Origin: an uncultured Collinsella sp.
GTDB lineage: Bacteria > Actinomycetota > Coriobacteriia > Coriobacteriales > Coriobacteriaceae
Assembly: GCA_900556875.1 (NCBI GenBank)
Contig: USQQ01000002.1
Coordinates: 1-64,000, forward strand
Reading direction: 5' to 3'
Length of the DNA: 64,000 nt
Part shown: piece after piece, positions 33,576 to 41,378 of the stretch
How positions within the stretch are numbered: position 1 is the stretch's first letter
Layout: every line of letters starts with the position of its first letter
The notes under the pieces: generated by a model
What the model was told of the DNA's origin: nothing
Databases searched by the model: none
Seen by the model: the letters and a program-made list of their open reading frames with translations, nothing else
Translations under genes and position numbers: made by a program

Positions 33576-33597
33576 CCTTTACAAACGAGTAACAAAC
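33576..33597 (-). promoter_or_regulatory. Possible PHO-box upstream of pstS
   Basis: On the minus strand GTTTGT is repeated at 11-base spacing (GTTTGTTACTCGTTTGTAAAGG split as two units). An 11-base direct repeat is the layout of actinobacterial PhoP sites, but the match to their GTTCAC consensus is only partial. Confidence 0.35.
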
Positions 33598-33638
33598 CCG
33601 CCGACAAGCATGGCACGCCTTTTACACCAATAAAAACA

Positions 33639-33707
33639 AAGTTGCGGTGAAATAGTTCCTGCTTGGCCATCAAATGGCCCATTTTAGGAACTATTCCACC
33701 GCAACTT
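33639..33707. terminator. Long hairpin (TTGCGGTG family) between pepV-like and pst genes
   Basis: 22-base arms (33639-33660 with 33686-33707, one mismatch) enclosing a second small hairpin (GGCCAT-CAA-ATGGCC). It serves as terminator of the dipeptidase gene. The core TTGCGGTGGAATAG recurs at 36941-37003. Confidence 0.75.
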
Positions 33708-33754
33708 AAAAAGCCCGGACGAAAGGGGTGCTAAGTTGTTAAAACGCCGCAGCC

Positions 33755-35191
33755 TTAAAGCTCAAGCTCGTTCAAACGTAAGATCGCCACGATATAAATC
33801 TTGAGCGCCTGCTTGAGCTGTTCCTCGTTGGCGCACTCGTTGGGACCGTGCATCTGGCCGCCCCACTCGGGCAGCTCCAGACCGGTCTCCTCGGGGCCAA
33901 ACGAGACGGCGCGGGCAAAGTTGCGCGCGTACGTGCCGCCGCCCATGGCAAAGGGCTCAGCATGCTTGCCCGTAAACTCGTTATAGGTATCAATAAGCGC
34001 CTTCACGGCCGGATCGTCGGCAGAGACCGAGAACGGCACCTTCGCACGACCCACACGGCACGTCACGCCAAAACGGCCCACGAGCGGATCGAGCTGCTCG
34101 CGGATGGTATCGGCACTCGTGCTGTCGGGGAAGCGCACGTCGATGACCTGCTCAATATGGCCATCCGCCACGCGGATGACGCCAGCGTTGCAGGTAAGCG
34201 GGCCAAACGCCGGACTCGTCGCATCGATACCCAGGCCGCGACCATAGGCGTCCGCATGCACAAAGGCCAGGAACTTGACGAACTCGTGCTCGGCAGGCGT
34301 CAGCAGGCGCTCGTCGCGTGCACCAAACGCGTCCTCGGCCTCGCGCAGATACGCCACGATCAGCCCGACGGCGTTGATCGTTCCCTCTGGCATCGAGGCA
34401 TGACCGCCAATGCCGTGGGCGAAAATCTGCGCATGCCCGTTATCGAGCGCCGTGATCTCCAGGCGGTCGCCGTTCTCGACCGGCGCCGGCAGCTCATCGG
34501 CGGCAATCGCAAGCTCACAGATAGACTGCGACGGAATGGCGTTGCTCGCCTCGGCACCGCTCCAGGACACAATGCGCCCGCCGTCGATCTTGGAGCTCAC
34601 AAATGTCGCCCCAAACTGGCCCTTCTCGGCATTACAGACCGGGAACTCGGCATCGGGCGTAAACAGAAAGTCGGGGTTCGCGTGGTTCTCCAGATAATGG
34701 TGAACGTCGGACATGCCCACTTCCTCATCGCAGCCCAGCAGTGCGCGGAAGGTGTAGCGCGGAACAATGCCGTGCTTGAGCAGATAGGCGCCGGCGTAGA
34801 GCGACAGCACCGCCGGACCCTTGTCGTCGATAACGCCGCGGCCGAGCAGCCAGCCCTCGCGACGCTCCATCGCAAACGGGTCGGTGTTCCAGCCCGGGCC
34901 GGCGGGCACCACGTCCACGTGGCAGATGGTCGCGAGCTGCTTGTCGCCGCGGCCAGGAATATCGGCAATGCCCACATAGCCCTCGTCGTCGCTCGTCTGA
35001 TAGCCGAGCTTCTGCGCGATGCCGAGCGCACAGTCGAGCGCGTCACGGACCGGGCGGCCAAACGGCGCGCCGGGCTCTGCATCGGCAGAAACTGCCACGG
35101 ACGGATAGCTCACCAGCTGCTCGATATCGGCGACGACATCTTCCCAGACCTCGTCGACATACTCGGCGACGCTCTGCTCCACCTGATTCAT
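33755..35191 (-). CDS. M20 dipeptidase, PepV/Sapep type
   Basis: A 478-residue di-zinc dipeptidase. Readable metal and catalytic motifs are TICHVDVVPAGPGW, LLGRGVIDDKGPA, GCDEEVGMSD, the aspartate in FTPDAEFPV, and the C-terminal MHGPNE histidine. The length and lid insertion match PepV/Sapep, which act on a range of dipeptides in the cytoplasm. The start at 35191 follows AAGGAGG. It ends at the long hairpin before pst. Confidence 0.92.
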   Translation of the reverse strand: MNQVEQSVAEYVDEVWEDVVADIEQLVSYPSVAVSADAEPGAPFGRPVRDALDCALGIAQKLGYQTSDDEGYVGIADIPGRGDKQLATICHVDVVPAGPGWNTDPFAMERREGWLLGRGVIDDKGPAVLSLYAGAYLLKHGIVPRYTFRALLGCDEEVGMSDVHHYLENHANPDFLFTPDAEFPVCNAEKGQFGATFVSSKIDGGRIVSWSGAEASNAIPSQSICELAIAADELPAPVENGDRLEITALDNGHAQIFAHGIGGHASMPEGTINAVGLIVAYLREAEDAFGARDERLLTPAEHEFVKFLAFVHADAYGRGLGIDATSPAFGPLTCNAGVIRVADGHIEQVIDVRFPDSTSADTIREQLDPLVGRFGVTCRVGRAKVPFSVSADDPAVKALIDTYNEFTGKHAEPFAMGGGTYARNFARAVSFGPEETGLELPEWGGQMHGPNECANEEQLKQALKIYIVAILRLNELEL

Positions 35192-35245
35192 GGACGACCT
35201 CCTTACCAATGAGCGGCGAGCGCGCTCGCCCCTCACATTACGTCA

Positions 35246-35908
35246 TTAGATAGCGAAAAGTTTAGCAAGCTCGGCCACCGAGTGCACCACCGCATCGGCA
35301 CCCGCCGCATCGTGCTCGCCCGGCGCCGCCGCGCCCGAATAGATGCCGATGCACGGCACGCCCATTGCGTGCGCGCCCTCCACATCGTTAAAGCGATCGC
35401 CGATCATCACGGCATCGTCGGCCGTCGCGCCGAGCGCCGCCAGGGCATCGCGGACCGAATCGGCCTTGGTCTCGCGTCCCTGCGGCGGATTCATGCCAAT
35501 CACCGCCTCAAACTGAGAGAGCCCGAGCTCATGCACCATGTCGATGCACTTGGCCTCCATGCGCGACGTCGCCACGGCCATACGTTTGCCTTGGGCGACC
35601 AACCCATCCAGCAGCTCGGGGACCCCATTGAACACGGGATACTCCTCCGGTCCCAGTTCATCAAAAAAGGCGCGGTACTCATCGGCCACCACAAGCGACT
35701 CCTCGCGGGAAAAGCCGTAAAAGTCGTGAAAGCTCTTCCACAGGGGCGGCCCGATCATGCGGCGCAGATCACCCATCTGCGTCTCCGAAAACCCGCGCGC
35801 AGCCAGCGTCTTGCGCGTCGAGGTCATCACTGCCCGACCCGTATCGGCCACCGTGCCGTCAAAATCGAACAGCACAACCGGCCGCTCGCAAAGTTGCAAT
35901 GCCGCCAT
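35246..35908 (-). CDS. HAD family phosphatase (phosphoglycolate-phosphatase-like)
   Basis: 220 residues: LFDFDGTVADT (nucleophile aspartate), a helical cap, ATSRMEAKCIDM, lysine in RETKADSVRDAL, and MIGDRFNDVEGA for motif IV. It belongs to the Gph/PpaX group; substrates may be phosphoglycolate, sugar phosphates or pyrophosphate. The start at 35908 follows AAGAAGGGTG. It lies upstream of the PepV-like gene on the same strand, 54 bases away. Confidence 0.88.
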   Translation of the reverse strand: MAALQLCERPVVLFDFDGTVADTGRAVMTSTRKTLAARGFSETQMGDLRRMIGPPLWKSFHDFYGFSREESLVVADEYRAFFDELGPEEYPVFNGVPELLDGLVAQGKRMAVATSRMEAKCIDMVHELGLSQFEAVIGMNPPQGRETKADSVRDALAALGATADDAVMIGDRFNDVEGAHAMGVPCIGIYSGAAAPGEHDAAGADAVVHSVAELAKLFAI

Positions 35909-36064
35909 CGGCACCCTTCTTCCCCAGTTGATGATTTCCACACCACCGCTTCAAACTGTTGACTATTCAACAATTGAACCTAGCAATGTAGAGCAACTCC
36001 ACTATACTTGTCGCACTTTGCTTTCAGAAGGCGGCGCTGCCGCGCCCCAACGAAAGGTGCAATT

Positions 36065-36925
36065 ATGTCTTTTGCCATCATAACCGACTCCACGTCGGAC
36101 ATCTCCCCCGCCCGTGCCCAAGAGCTCGGCATTTACGTGATTCCGCTGCATGTGATTATCGAGGGCGAGGACCTGCTCGACCAGGTGCAGATTACCGCCG
36201 AGGAATACGTCGCCCGCATGGCCGGCTCCGAGCAGCTGCCGCACACCTCGCAGCCGAGCGCCGGCGAGTTCAAGGCGCTGTTTGACCGCGTACGCGCCGA
36301 TGGCCACGACAGCGCGATCTTCATCTCGCTGTGCAGCGAGTGGTCCGCCTGCTATTCCAACGCATGCCTGGTCGCCGAGACCCACGAGCTCGACGCGCGC
36401 TGCATCGATTCGCGCACCGGCTCGGGCGCCGAGGGCCTGCTGGTGGAGTACGCGCTTGCCATGCGCGAGGACGGCCGCAGCTTGGACGAGACCGAGGCGC
36501 AGATCCGCGCGACGCTGCCCGAAGCCCACCTGCTGCTGATTCCCCGCACGCTCGAGAACCTGGTCAAAAACGGCCGCGCCCCCAAGCTCGCCGGCCAGCT
36601 GACGCAGATGCTCAACATTCGCCTGGCCGTTTCGCCGGAGTGGAAATCGGGCGAGATCAAGGCAATCAAAAAGGGCCGCGGCGCCAAGCGCATCGTCGCC
36701 AACACCATGGCAGATTGCCTCGCGTTTTTGGACGAGCACCCGGGCTCAAGCGTGCGCGTGCTCACGACCGGCGCCGCCGAGGAGCAGGAACTTGTCAACG
36801 AGGCACTCGCGGGCCAGGATTACGTAGACGCCGGCACCGGCCCCATCGGCTGCACCATCGCCACCCATGTAGGCGTCGACGCCATCGCCATCAGCTACTG
36901 TCCTCGTTACCAGCCCATCCACTAG
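36065..36925 (+). CDS. DegV family fatty-acid-binding protein (2 of 3)
   Basis: 286 residues with IITDSTSDIS at the N-terminus, the TSQPSAGEF segment, SLCSEWSACYSNACLVAE, the LENLVKNGRAPKLAG loop and a C-terminal GPIGCTIATHVGVDAIAISY. Like other FakB-type proteins it should bind one fatty acid. It is divergent from the copies at 494 and 50915, so the three may differ in ligand. The start at 36065 follows AACGAAAGG. Confidence 0.92.
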   Translation: MSFAIITDSTSDISPARAQELGIYVIPLHVIIEGEDLLDQVQITAEEYVARMAGSEQLPHTSQPSAGEFKALFDRVRADGHDSAIFISLCSEWSACYSNACLVAETHELDARCIDSRTGSGAEGLLVEYALAMREDGRSLDETEAQIRATLPEAHLLLIPRTLENLVKNGRAPKLAGQLTQMLNIRLAVSPEWKSGEIKAIKKGRGAKRIVANTMADCLAFLDEHPGSSVRVLTTGAAEEQELVNEALAGQDYVDAGTGPIGCTIATHVGVDAIAISYCPRYQPIH

Positions 36926-36940
36926 GGGCACCTTTACCAC

Positions 36941-37003
36941 TTGCGGTGGAATAGGAACTGTTTTTGGCTTATCAGCCGCAAATCAATCCCTATTCCACCG
37001 CAA
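36941..37003. terminator. Bidirectional hairpin (TTGCGGTG family)
   Basis: 15-base perfect arms TTGCGGTGGAATAGG (36941-36955) and 36989-37003, between the convergent DegV and toxin genes. It is related to the hairpin at 33639-33707. Confidence 0.7.
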
Positions 37004-37018
37004 CTTAGAAATCGGCGA

Positions 37019-37327
37019 TCAGCCCAGCGGACCCTGAAACAGTTCCTGATGAGTGCCCATTCTCACCAGCCTAATCACTGGGTTAGTCTTATGGGGAAGA
37101 TAAAGAACGACCACATCGACCAAGCCATCGGATAGGTGGAAATCGATGTGGCCGTTGTAGTTTCCGCCCGGGTTTGAGAGCTCGTGGGCGCCATACTCCG
37201 CCGGAAGTGACCCATGAGCCACAAGCTCTGCAACCGCCGCTTTAAACTCACTTTTTAGCTGCGGATGCATGCGCATCGTTCGTTTGTAGTCCACCTTAAA
37301 TTGAGCCTCGACTTTAATCTCGAACAT
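37019..37327 (-). CDS. YafQ-like type II toxin (RelE superfamily)
   Basis: 102 residues of the RelE/YafQ mRNA-interferase fold. It has the N-terminal basic helix (QFKVDYKRTMRMHPQ), HELSNPGGNYNGHIDFHL, and the C-terminal RLVRMGTHQELF that matches the R-x-G-(S/T)-H-x-x-L-F end of YafQ proteins with its catalytic histidine. It is encoded 2 bases after the antitoxin and should cut ribosome-bound mRNA when free. Confidence 0.88.
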   Translation of the reverse strand: MFEIKVEAQFKVDYKRTMRMHPQLKSEFKAAVAELVAHGSLPAEYGAHELSNPGGNYNGHIDFHLSDGLVDVVVLYLPHKTNPVIRLVRMGTHQELFQGPLG

Positions 37328-37329
37328 CG

Positions 37330-37629
37330 CTATTCCTCATCGAGGAATGACATAAGCTCATCAGCGTTATTGAATGACAGGCTATCGTCCGGCAAAATCC
37401 CCAGCTCATGAGCATCGGCGATCACCATGGCGCGCCTCGTCACCTCGTTGGGCACCTCCGCCCTTCCTACAATCTCAAAAGGAATCTTTCGCTGATTTAC
37501 CAGCTGCCGAACGGCAAGATTGAGATAGGAATTGAGGCTGAGGCCGACCGAATCCAAGAACTCAGTCGCCTGCTCCTTGAGCCCCTCTTCGATTCGAACC
37601 GTCGTAGGCTTAACTGTTGCTGTAGACAT
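37330..37629 (-). CDS. RelB/DinJ-type antitoxin
   Basis: 99 residues. The N-terminal ribbon-helix-helix (VRIEEGLKEQATEFLDSVGL then LNSYLNLAVRQL) binds DNA, and the acidic C-terminus (FNNADELMSFLDEE) should wrap the toxin. It precedes the YafQ-like toxin by two bases, the usual order. GAGGAGG lies before the ATG. A perfect 15-bp-arm palindrome 49 bases upstream may be its operator. Confidence 0.88.
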   Translation of the reverse strand: MSTATVKPTTVRIEEGLKEQATEFLDSVGLSLNSYLNLAVRQLVNQRKIPFEIVGRAEVPNEVTRRAMVIADAHELGILPDDSLSFNNADELMSFLDEE

Positions 37630-37677
37630 TTGCGACCTCCTCGCCCTCGTCTTTTACACCAGTATACCCAATATAAA

Positions 37678-37711
37678 TGGCAATCTGATGTTAGATAACA
37701 TCAGATTGCCA
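37678..37711. promoter_or_regulatory. 34-bp palindrome between the LOG and antitoxin genes
   Basis: Perfect 15-base arms TGGCAATCTGATGTT and complement around AGAT. It could be the terminator of the LOG gene (a U-rich stretch follows on the minus strand) or the operator of the toxin-antitoxin pair. Confidence 0.5.
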
Positions 37712-37742
37712 TGCGTATTCATGTCGCGTGGGCACGATTGAT

Positions 37743-38501
37743 CTACATCAGCCCGCTGAGCGCAATGTCAACGGCCTCGTTGAGGTCGTCGGTAATGTGT
37801 ACCAGATCCGGATCGAGCGGGCTAATCATACCGGTGCTCATCACCGGGCCGTTGAGCCAGTCGAATAGGCCCTGCCAGTACTCGGTGCCCACCAGCACGA
37901 GCGGCATGCGCTTGACCTTGTGCGTCTGCACCAGCGTGAGAACCTCGAACATCTCGTCGAGCGTGCCAAACCCGCCGGGAAACACAATAGCGCCGGAGCT
38001 GTATTTGACGAACATAGTCTTGCGCACAAAGAAGTAACGGAAGTCCATGCCGAGGTTCACATATTTGTTGAGCCCGTGCTCGTGCGGCAATTCAATGCCT
38101 AGGCCAACTGACTTGCCGTTGACACTCGCTGCTCCCCTGTTGGCCGCTTCCATGATGCCGGGGCCACCACCGGTGATGACCGCCACGCCACGTTGCGCGA
38201 TCTTGCGCCCGACGGTACGCGCCGCCCTGTAGAGCGGATCGGTCTTGGGCGTGCGGGCGCTACCGAAGATGGTCACCGCAGGTCCAAGCTCGGCAAGTGC
38301 GCCAAAGCCATCGACAAACTCTGCCTGAATGCGCAGCACGCGCCAGGGGTCGGCGTGCAGCCAGTCAGTCGACTCCTCGGGCGCCAGCAGGTTGGCGTAG
38401 GTATTGTCCTTAGGAATCATGGGGCCGCGCATGACCACGGGGCCGCGGCGGTACGTCTCGTCGTAGGCAGGCTCGCCCTCGACGTTCTCATTCTTAATCA
38501 T
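37743..38501 (-). CDS. LOG family protein (TIGR00730 type)
   Basis: 252 residues with the Rossmann-like LOG core. It has VITGGGPGIMEAANRGA and PGGFGTLDEMFE, the P-G-G-x-G-T-x-x-E motif of nucleoside-5'-monophosphate phosphoribohydrolases. It probably releases a base from a nucleotide, as the cytokinin-activating LOG enzymes do; the bacterial substrate is not certain. The start at 38501 follows TAGGAGTACCC. It lies downstream of tgt but beyond a strong terminator. Confidence 0.9.
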   Translation of the reverse strand: MIKNENVEGEPAYDETYRRGPVVMRGPMIPKDNTYANLLAPEESTDWLHADPWRVLRIQAEFVDGFGALAELGPAVTIFGSARTPKTDPLYRAARTVGRKIAQRGVAVITGGGPGIMEAANRGAASVNGKSVGLGIELPHEHGLNKYVNLGMDFRYFFVRKTMFVKYSSGAIVFPGGFGTLDEMFEVLTLVQTHKVKRMPLVLVGTEYWQGLFDWLNGPVMSTGMISPLDPDLVHITDDLNEAVDIALSGLM

Positions 38502-38514
38502 GGGTACTCCTATC

Positions 38515-38565
38515 GAGAAAAAGAAAAACGGGCGGGGTCGACGCCATGCGTCAAACACCCGCCCG
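38515..38565 (-). terminator. Rho-independent terminator of tgt
   Basis: On the minus strand CGGGCGGG (38558-38565) pairs with CCCGCCCG (38529-38536), followed by TTTTTCTTTTT. Confidence 0.88.
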
Positions 38566-38713
38566 AACATCAACTATTCGGTATGGTACCCACGATGCAT
38601 CAAGCACTTGCAAGCTATCGGTCAGCGGTCGCGCAACCGGTGTCAGCGAATGTGACGACCGGCTGGCGCTCGACCATTGCCGTGCCCACGCTCTGCAAGC
38701 GTGTCTGTCGCTC

Positions 38714-39853
38714 TTAGTAGTCCACCGCCGCAGGGCTGTTCATCCAGTCGCTCACAAACGCGCCGTAGCGGCCCTCGATAATGGCCTGGCGGGCGCGCTG
38801 CATCAGGTTGAGCAGGTAGTAGATGTTGTGCATCGACAGCAGAATGCCGCCGAGCATCTCCTTCTGCGTGACCATGTGACGGATGAGCGCGCGGCTGTAG
38901 CCGCCCGTGCATACCGGGCAGGTGCAGGTGGGGTCGATGGGGCCGTCGTCGTGCGCAAAGCGCGCGTTACGGAAGTTAAGGCGACCTTCACTGGAGAACG
39001 CCGTACCCATGCGACCGGTGCGCGTCGGCAGCACACAGTCGAACATGTCGATGCCCACGCCCACGCCGCGTACGAGCGTGGTGGGGTTGCCGACACCCAT
39101 CAGGTAGCGCGGCTTATGCTTGGGCATGTACTCGCTCACGAGCGGCGCCAGGGTCTCGAACATGGTCTCGTGATCCTCGCCCACCGAATAGCCACCGATA
39201 CCATAGCCCGGGAAGTCGCCGCACTCCTCCAGATGGCGCAGCGAACGCAGGCGCAGATCCAGGTGCATGCCGCCCTGAACGATGCCAAAGAGCGCCTGGT
39301 CATCGCGGGTATGCGCCTTATAGCAGCGCTCGGCCCACATGCTCGACAGCTCAACGGCGCGCTCAACGTAGGCGCGCGTGGCGGGATAGCCCGGGCACTG
39401 GTCGAGCTGCATGCAGATATCGGAGCCGAGTTTCATGGCGATTTCCATGTTGTCCTCGGGCGTCCAAAACACGTGGCGGCCGTCGTAATCGTTGACGATA
39501 AAGCGCACGCCCTCGTCGGTGAGCTTGACGGCATCGTTGTGGCTGAAGACCTGAAAACCGCCCGAGTCGGTGAGGATGGGGCCGTGCCAGTTCATGAACT
39601 TGTGCAGGCCGCCCAGCTCGGCGATGGTGTCCTCGCCGGGACGCATGGACAGATGATAGGTATTGGCGAGCACGATCTGGGCGCCGAGCTTCTTGACAGT
39701 CTCGGTAGGAATGCCCTTGACGTTTGCCTTGGTGCCCACGGGCATAAAAATCGGCGTCTCGATGTCGCCGTGCGGGGTGTGCAGTACGCCGGCACGCGCG
39801 TGCGTCGTCGGGTCCTCGGCGATCAGGTCGAATTTAAAAAGGTTCTGGTCCAT
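38714..39853 (-). CDS. tgt: tRNA-guanine transglycosylase
   Basis: A 379-residue TIM-barrel enzyme exchanging G34 of GUN anticodons for preQ1 in queuosine synthesis. Present are TPHGDIETPIFMPVGTKA, the catalytic aspartates in LTDSGGFQVF and GVGIDMFDCVLPTR, the substrate loop GYGIGGYSVGE, and the zinc site C-T-C-x-x-C with the distal histidine (PTCTCPVCTGG ... HNIYY). The start at 39853 follows AAGGAG. queA and queH lie 3.6-6.6 kb away on the same strand. Confidence 0.97.
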   Translation of the reverse strand: MDQNLFKFDLIAEDPTTHARAGVLHTPHGDIETPIFMPVGTKANVKGIPTETVKKLGAQIVLANTYHLSMRPGEDTIAELGGLHKFMNWHGPILTDSGGFQVFSHNDAVKLTDEGVRFIVNDYDGRHVFWTPEDNMEIAMKLGSDICMQLDQCPGYPATRAYVERAVELSSMWAERCYKAHTRDDQALFGIVQGGMHLDLRLRSLRHLEECGDFPGYGIGGYSVGEDHETMFETLAPLVSEYMPKHKPRYLMGVGNPTTLVRGVGVGIDMFDCVLPTRTGRMGTAFSSEGRLNFRNARFAHDDGPIDPTCTCPVCTGGYSRALIRHMVTQKEMLGGILLSMHNIYYLLNLMQRARQAIIEGRYGAFVSDWMNSPAAVDY

Positions 39854-40000
39854 AAACTGGAACTCCTTGGTTGCGGTTCATACGCAAACCATTATACGGG
39901 CAACCCGCAAGAAGCACCGACTCGACAGAAACTGGTGCGAGGAGGATACGGCAGGGACACGGCAAATGAGCGTGGATTTTTGGACGCTTACCGGATGAGC

Positions 40001-40289
40001 GTGGACAATCTCCCACTTTTGCCCAAAGCACAGCCCAAAAACGGGAGATTATCCACTTTCATTCTGCGGGCACTCATTTAAGTACGTCCCCGATGAGTGG
40101 AGCTATTTACCAGCCACGGCAACGCCGATATTTTGGCAACGTCAGCGAGCGGGTCGCATTTGAGACAAGGTGCCGTGAAATGAAAGGGCGCTGACCTTCT
40201 GGTCGCGCCCTTGAAATTGAACGGCAGATTGTCCAAATGCGGCCCGCGCAGCGTCGGCCGGTCCGCCGTTCGGTAGAACGGCGGAACCC
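40001..40289. repeat. Intergenic repeat element, copy 1 (next to tgt)
   Basis: About 289 bases shared with copy 2 at 43232-43498. The order of blocks is the same: an inverted repeat GTGGACAATCTCCC / GGGAGATTATCCAC (40001-40014, 40043-40056), CACTCATTTAAGTACGTCCC, TTGGCAACGTCAGCGA, GGTGCCGTGAAA, a bulged hairpin (40186-40210, loop TTCT), GCAGCGTCGGCCGGT, and a final GC hairpin ending at a gene stop. No coding region. The part 39854-40000 also holds nothing I recognise. Confidence 0.75.
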
Positions 40290-41090
40290 CTAAGGACGCT
40301 GGCCCATGCCACCCTCGAGGGTGACGGTCTCGCCGTTCATATACTTAAAGTCGGGACCGCAGAGCTGAACGACAACGCGGCCGATTTCCTTCTCGACGTC
40401 GCCGTAGTGGCCTGCCGGCGGCATGTGGACGTTGGCCTTGAACGCCTCGGGATAGGCATCTTGGAAGTTCTCGAGCGCGGCGGTCCAAGCAAGCGGGCAA
40501 ACGATGTTGACGTTGATGCCGTCCTTGCCCCACTCGTTGGCGGCGACGCGAGTCAGGCCGCGGATGCCCTCCTTGGCGGCAGCATAGCTGCACTGGCCGT
40601 AGTTGCCAAACAGGCCGGCGCCCGAAGCAAAGTTGACCACGGAGCCCTTGGTCTCCTTCAGGTGCGGATAGGCCTTCTGCATGTACAGATAGGTGGCATA
40701 CAGACCGGAGTAAATGGCCAGGTTAAACTGATCCATGGTGTGGTCGGCGATGGTCACGCCCGAGGCGCTGGCCTGAGCGTTGTTAACGACGGCGTCGATG
40801 CGACCGAACTCCTCAATCGCCTTGTCGATAACGTTCTGCACGACGGCCTCGTTGTCCTGACCGGCGGAGACATCGGCCTGAACAGGAAGAACCTTAACGC
40901 CGTACTCAGCCTCGAGAGACTCCTTGGCGGCCTCGAGCTTGGCAACGTTGCGGCCGGTGATGACGAGGTTCGCGCCCTCCTTGGCAAAAGCGATATCGAT
41001 GCCGTAACCGATGGAGCCAGCGGAGCCGTCCTTGAGCGTGGCCTTGCCGCCGCCGGTGACGATCACGGTCTTACCAGTGAAAAGTCCCAT
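40290..41090 (-). CDS. Short-chain dehydrogenase/reductase
   Basis: A 266-residue NAD(P)-dependent SDR. Catalytic residues are visible in VVNFASGAGLFG (serine) and YAAAKEGIRGL (Y-x-x-x-K), with NNAQAS as the NNAG-type motif. The cofactor loop is unusual: TGGGKATLKDGSAGSIGYG, with about nine extra residues inside the glycine-rich TGxxxGxG motif. The C-terminal NGETVTLEGGMG is typical. The substrate is not readable; it is not the known Collinsella 7-beta-hydroxysteroid dehydrogenase sequence. The start at 41090 follows GAAAGGAC. Confidence 0.88.
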   Translation of the reverse strand: MGLFTGKTVIVTGGGKATLKDGSAGSIGYGIDIAFAKEGANLVITGRNVAKLEAAKESLEAEYGVKVLPVQADVSAGQDNEAVVQNVIDKAIEEFGRIDAVVNNAQASASGVTIADHTMDQFNLAIYSGLYATYLYMQKAYPHLKETKGSVVNFASGAGLFGNYGQCSYAAAKEGIRGLTRVAANEWGKDGINVNIVCPLAWTAALENFQDAYPEAFKANVHMPPAGHYGDVEKEIGRVVVQLCGPDFKYMNGETVTLEGGMGQRP

Positions 41091-41216
41091 ACAAAGTCCT
41101 TTCAAATCGCGACGGGCCCGCCCGTCGACTGCGCGCATCCAACTTCACGCGCCAAAAGCTGACATGCAACTTTAGCGTGTTCAAGTGAATAGAAAAGGCC
41201 TCGGTAGGCGAGCGGC

Positions 41217-41245
41217 ATAACGTCTTTCGGCGAAGGGATTGTCAA
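41217..41245 (-). promoter_or_regulatory. Possible promoter of the SDR gene
   Basis: On the minus strand a consensus TTGACA (41240-41245) is followed after 17 bases by CGTTAT (41217-41222), a weak -10. This would give a leader of about 120 bases. Confidence 0.4.
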
Positions 41246-41378
41246 GTACAAACTGGATAAAGTGGCCGAGTTTTTGCTATCGACACGAGCCATCGAACAC
41301 GTTTTGAAACTTTGCTGCAGCGCGCGGGATGTCGGCGCGAGACTTTATCATAGGGTGACAAACAACGATGAGGAGCAC

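Noticed and set aside
40001..40289. A preQ1 riboswitch for tgt in the intergenic repeat element
   Set aside because: The second copy lies downstream, not upstream, of queA and no preQ1 aptamer consensus is visible, so a general repeat fits better.
40290..41090. Assignment of the SDR as 7-beta-hydroxysteroid dehydrogenase
   Set aside because: The sequence differs throughout from the Collinsella enzyme as I know it, including the N-terminal cofactor loop, so no bile-acid role is claimed.
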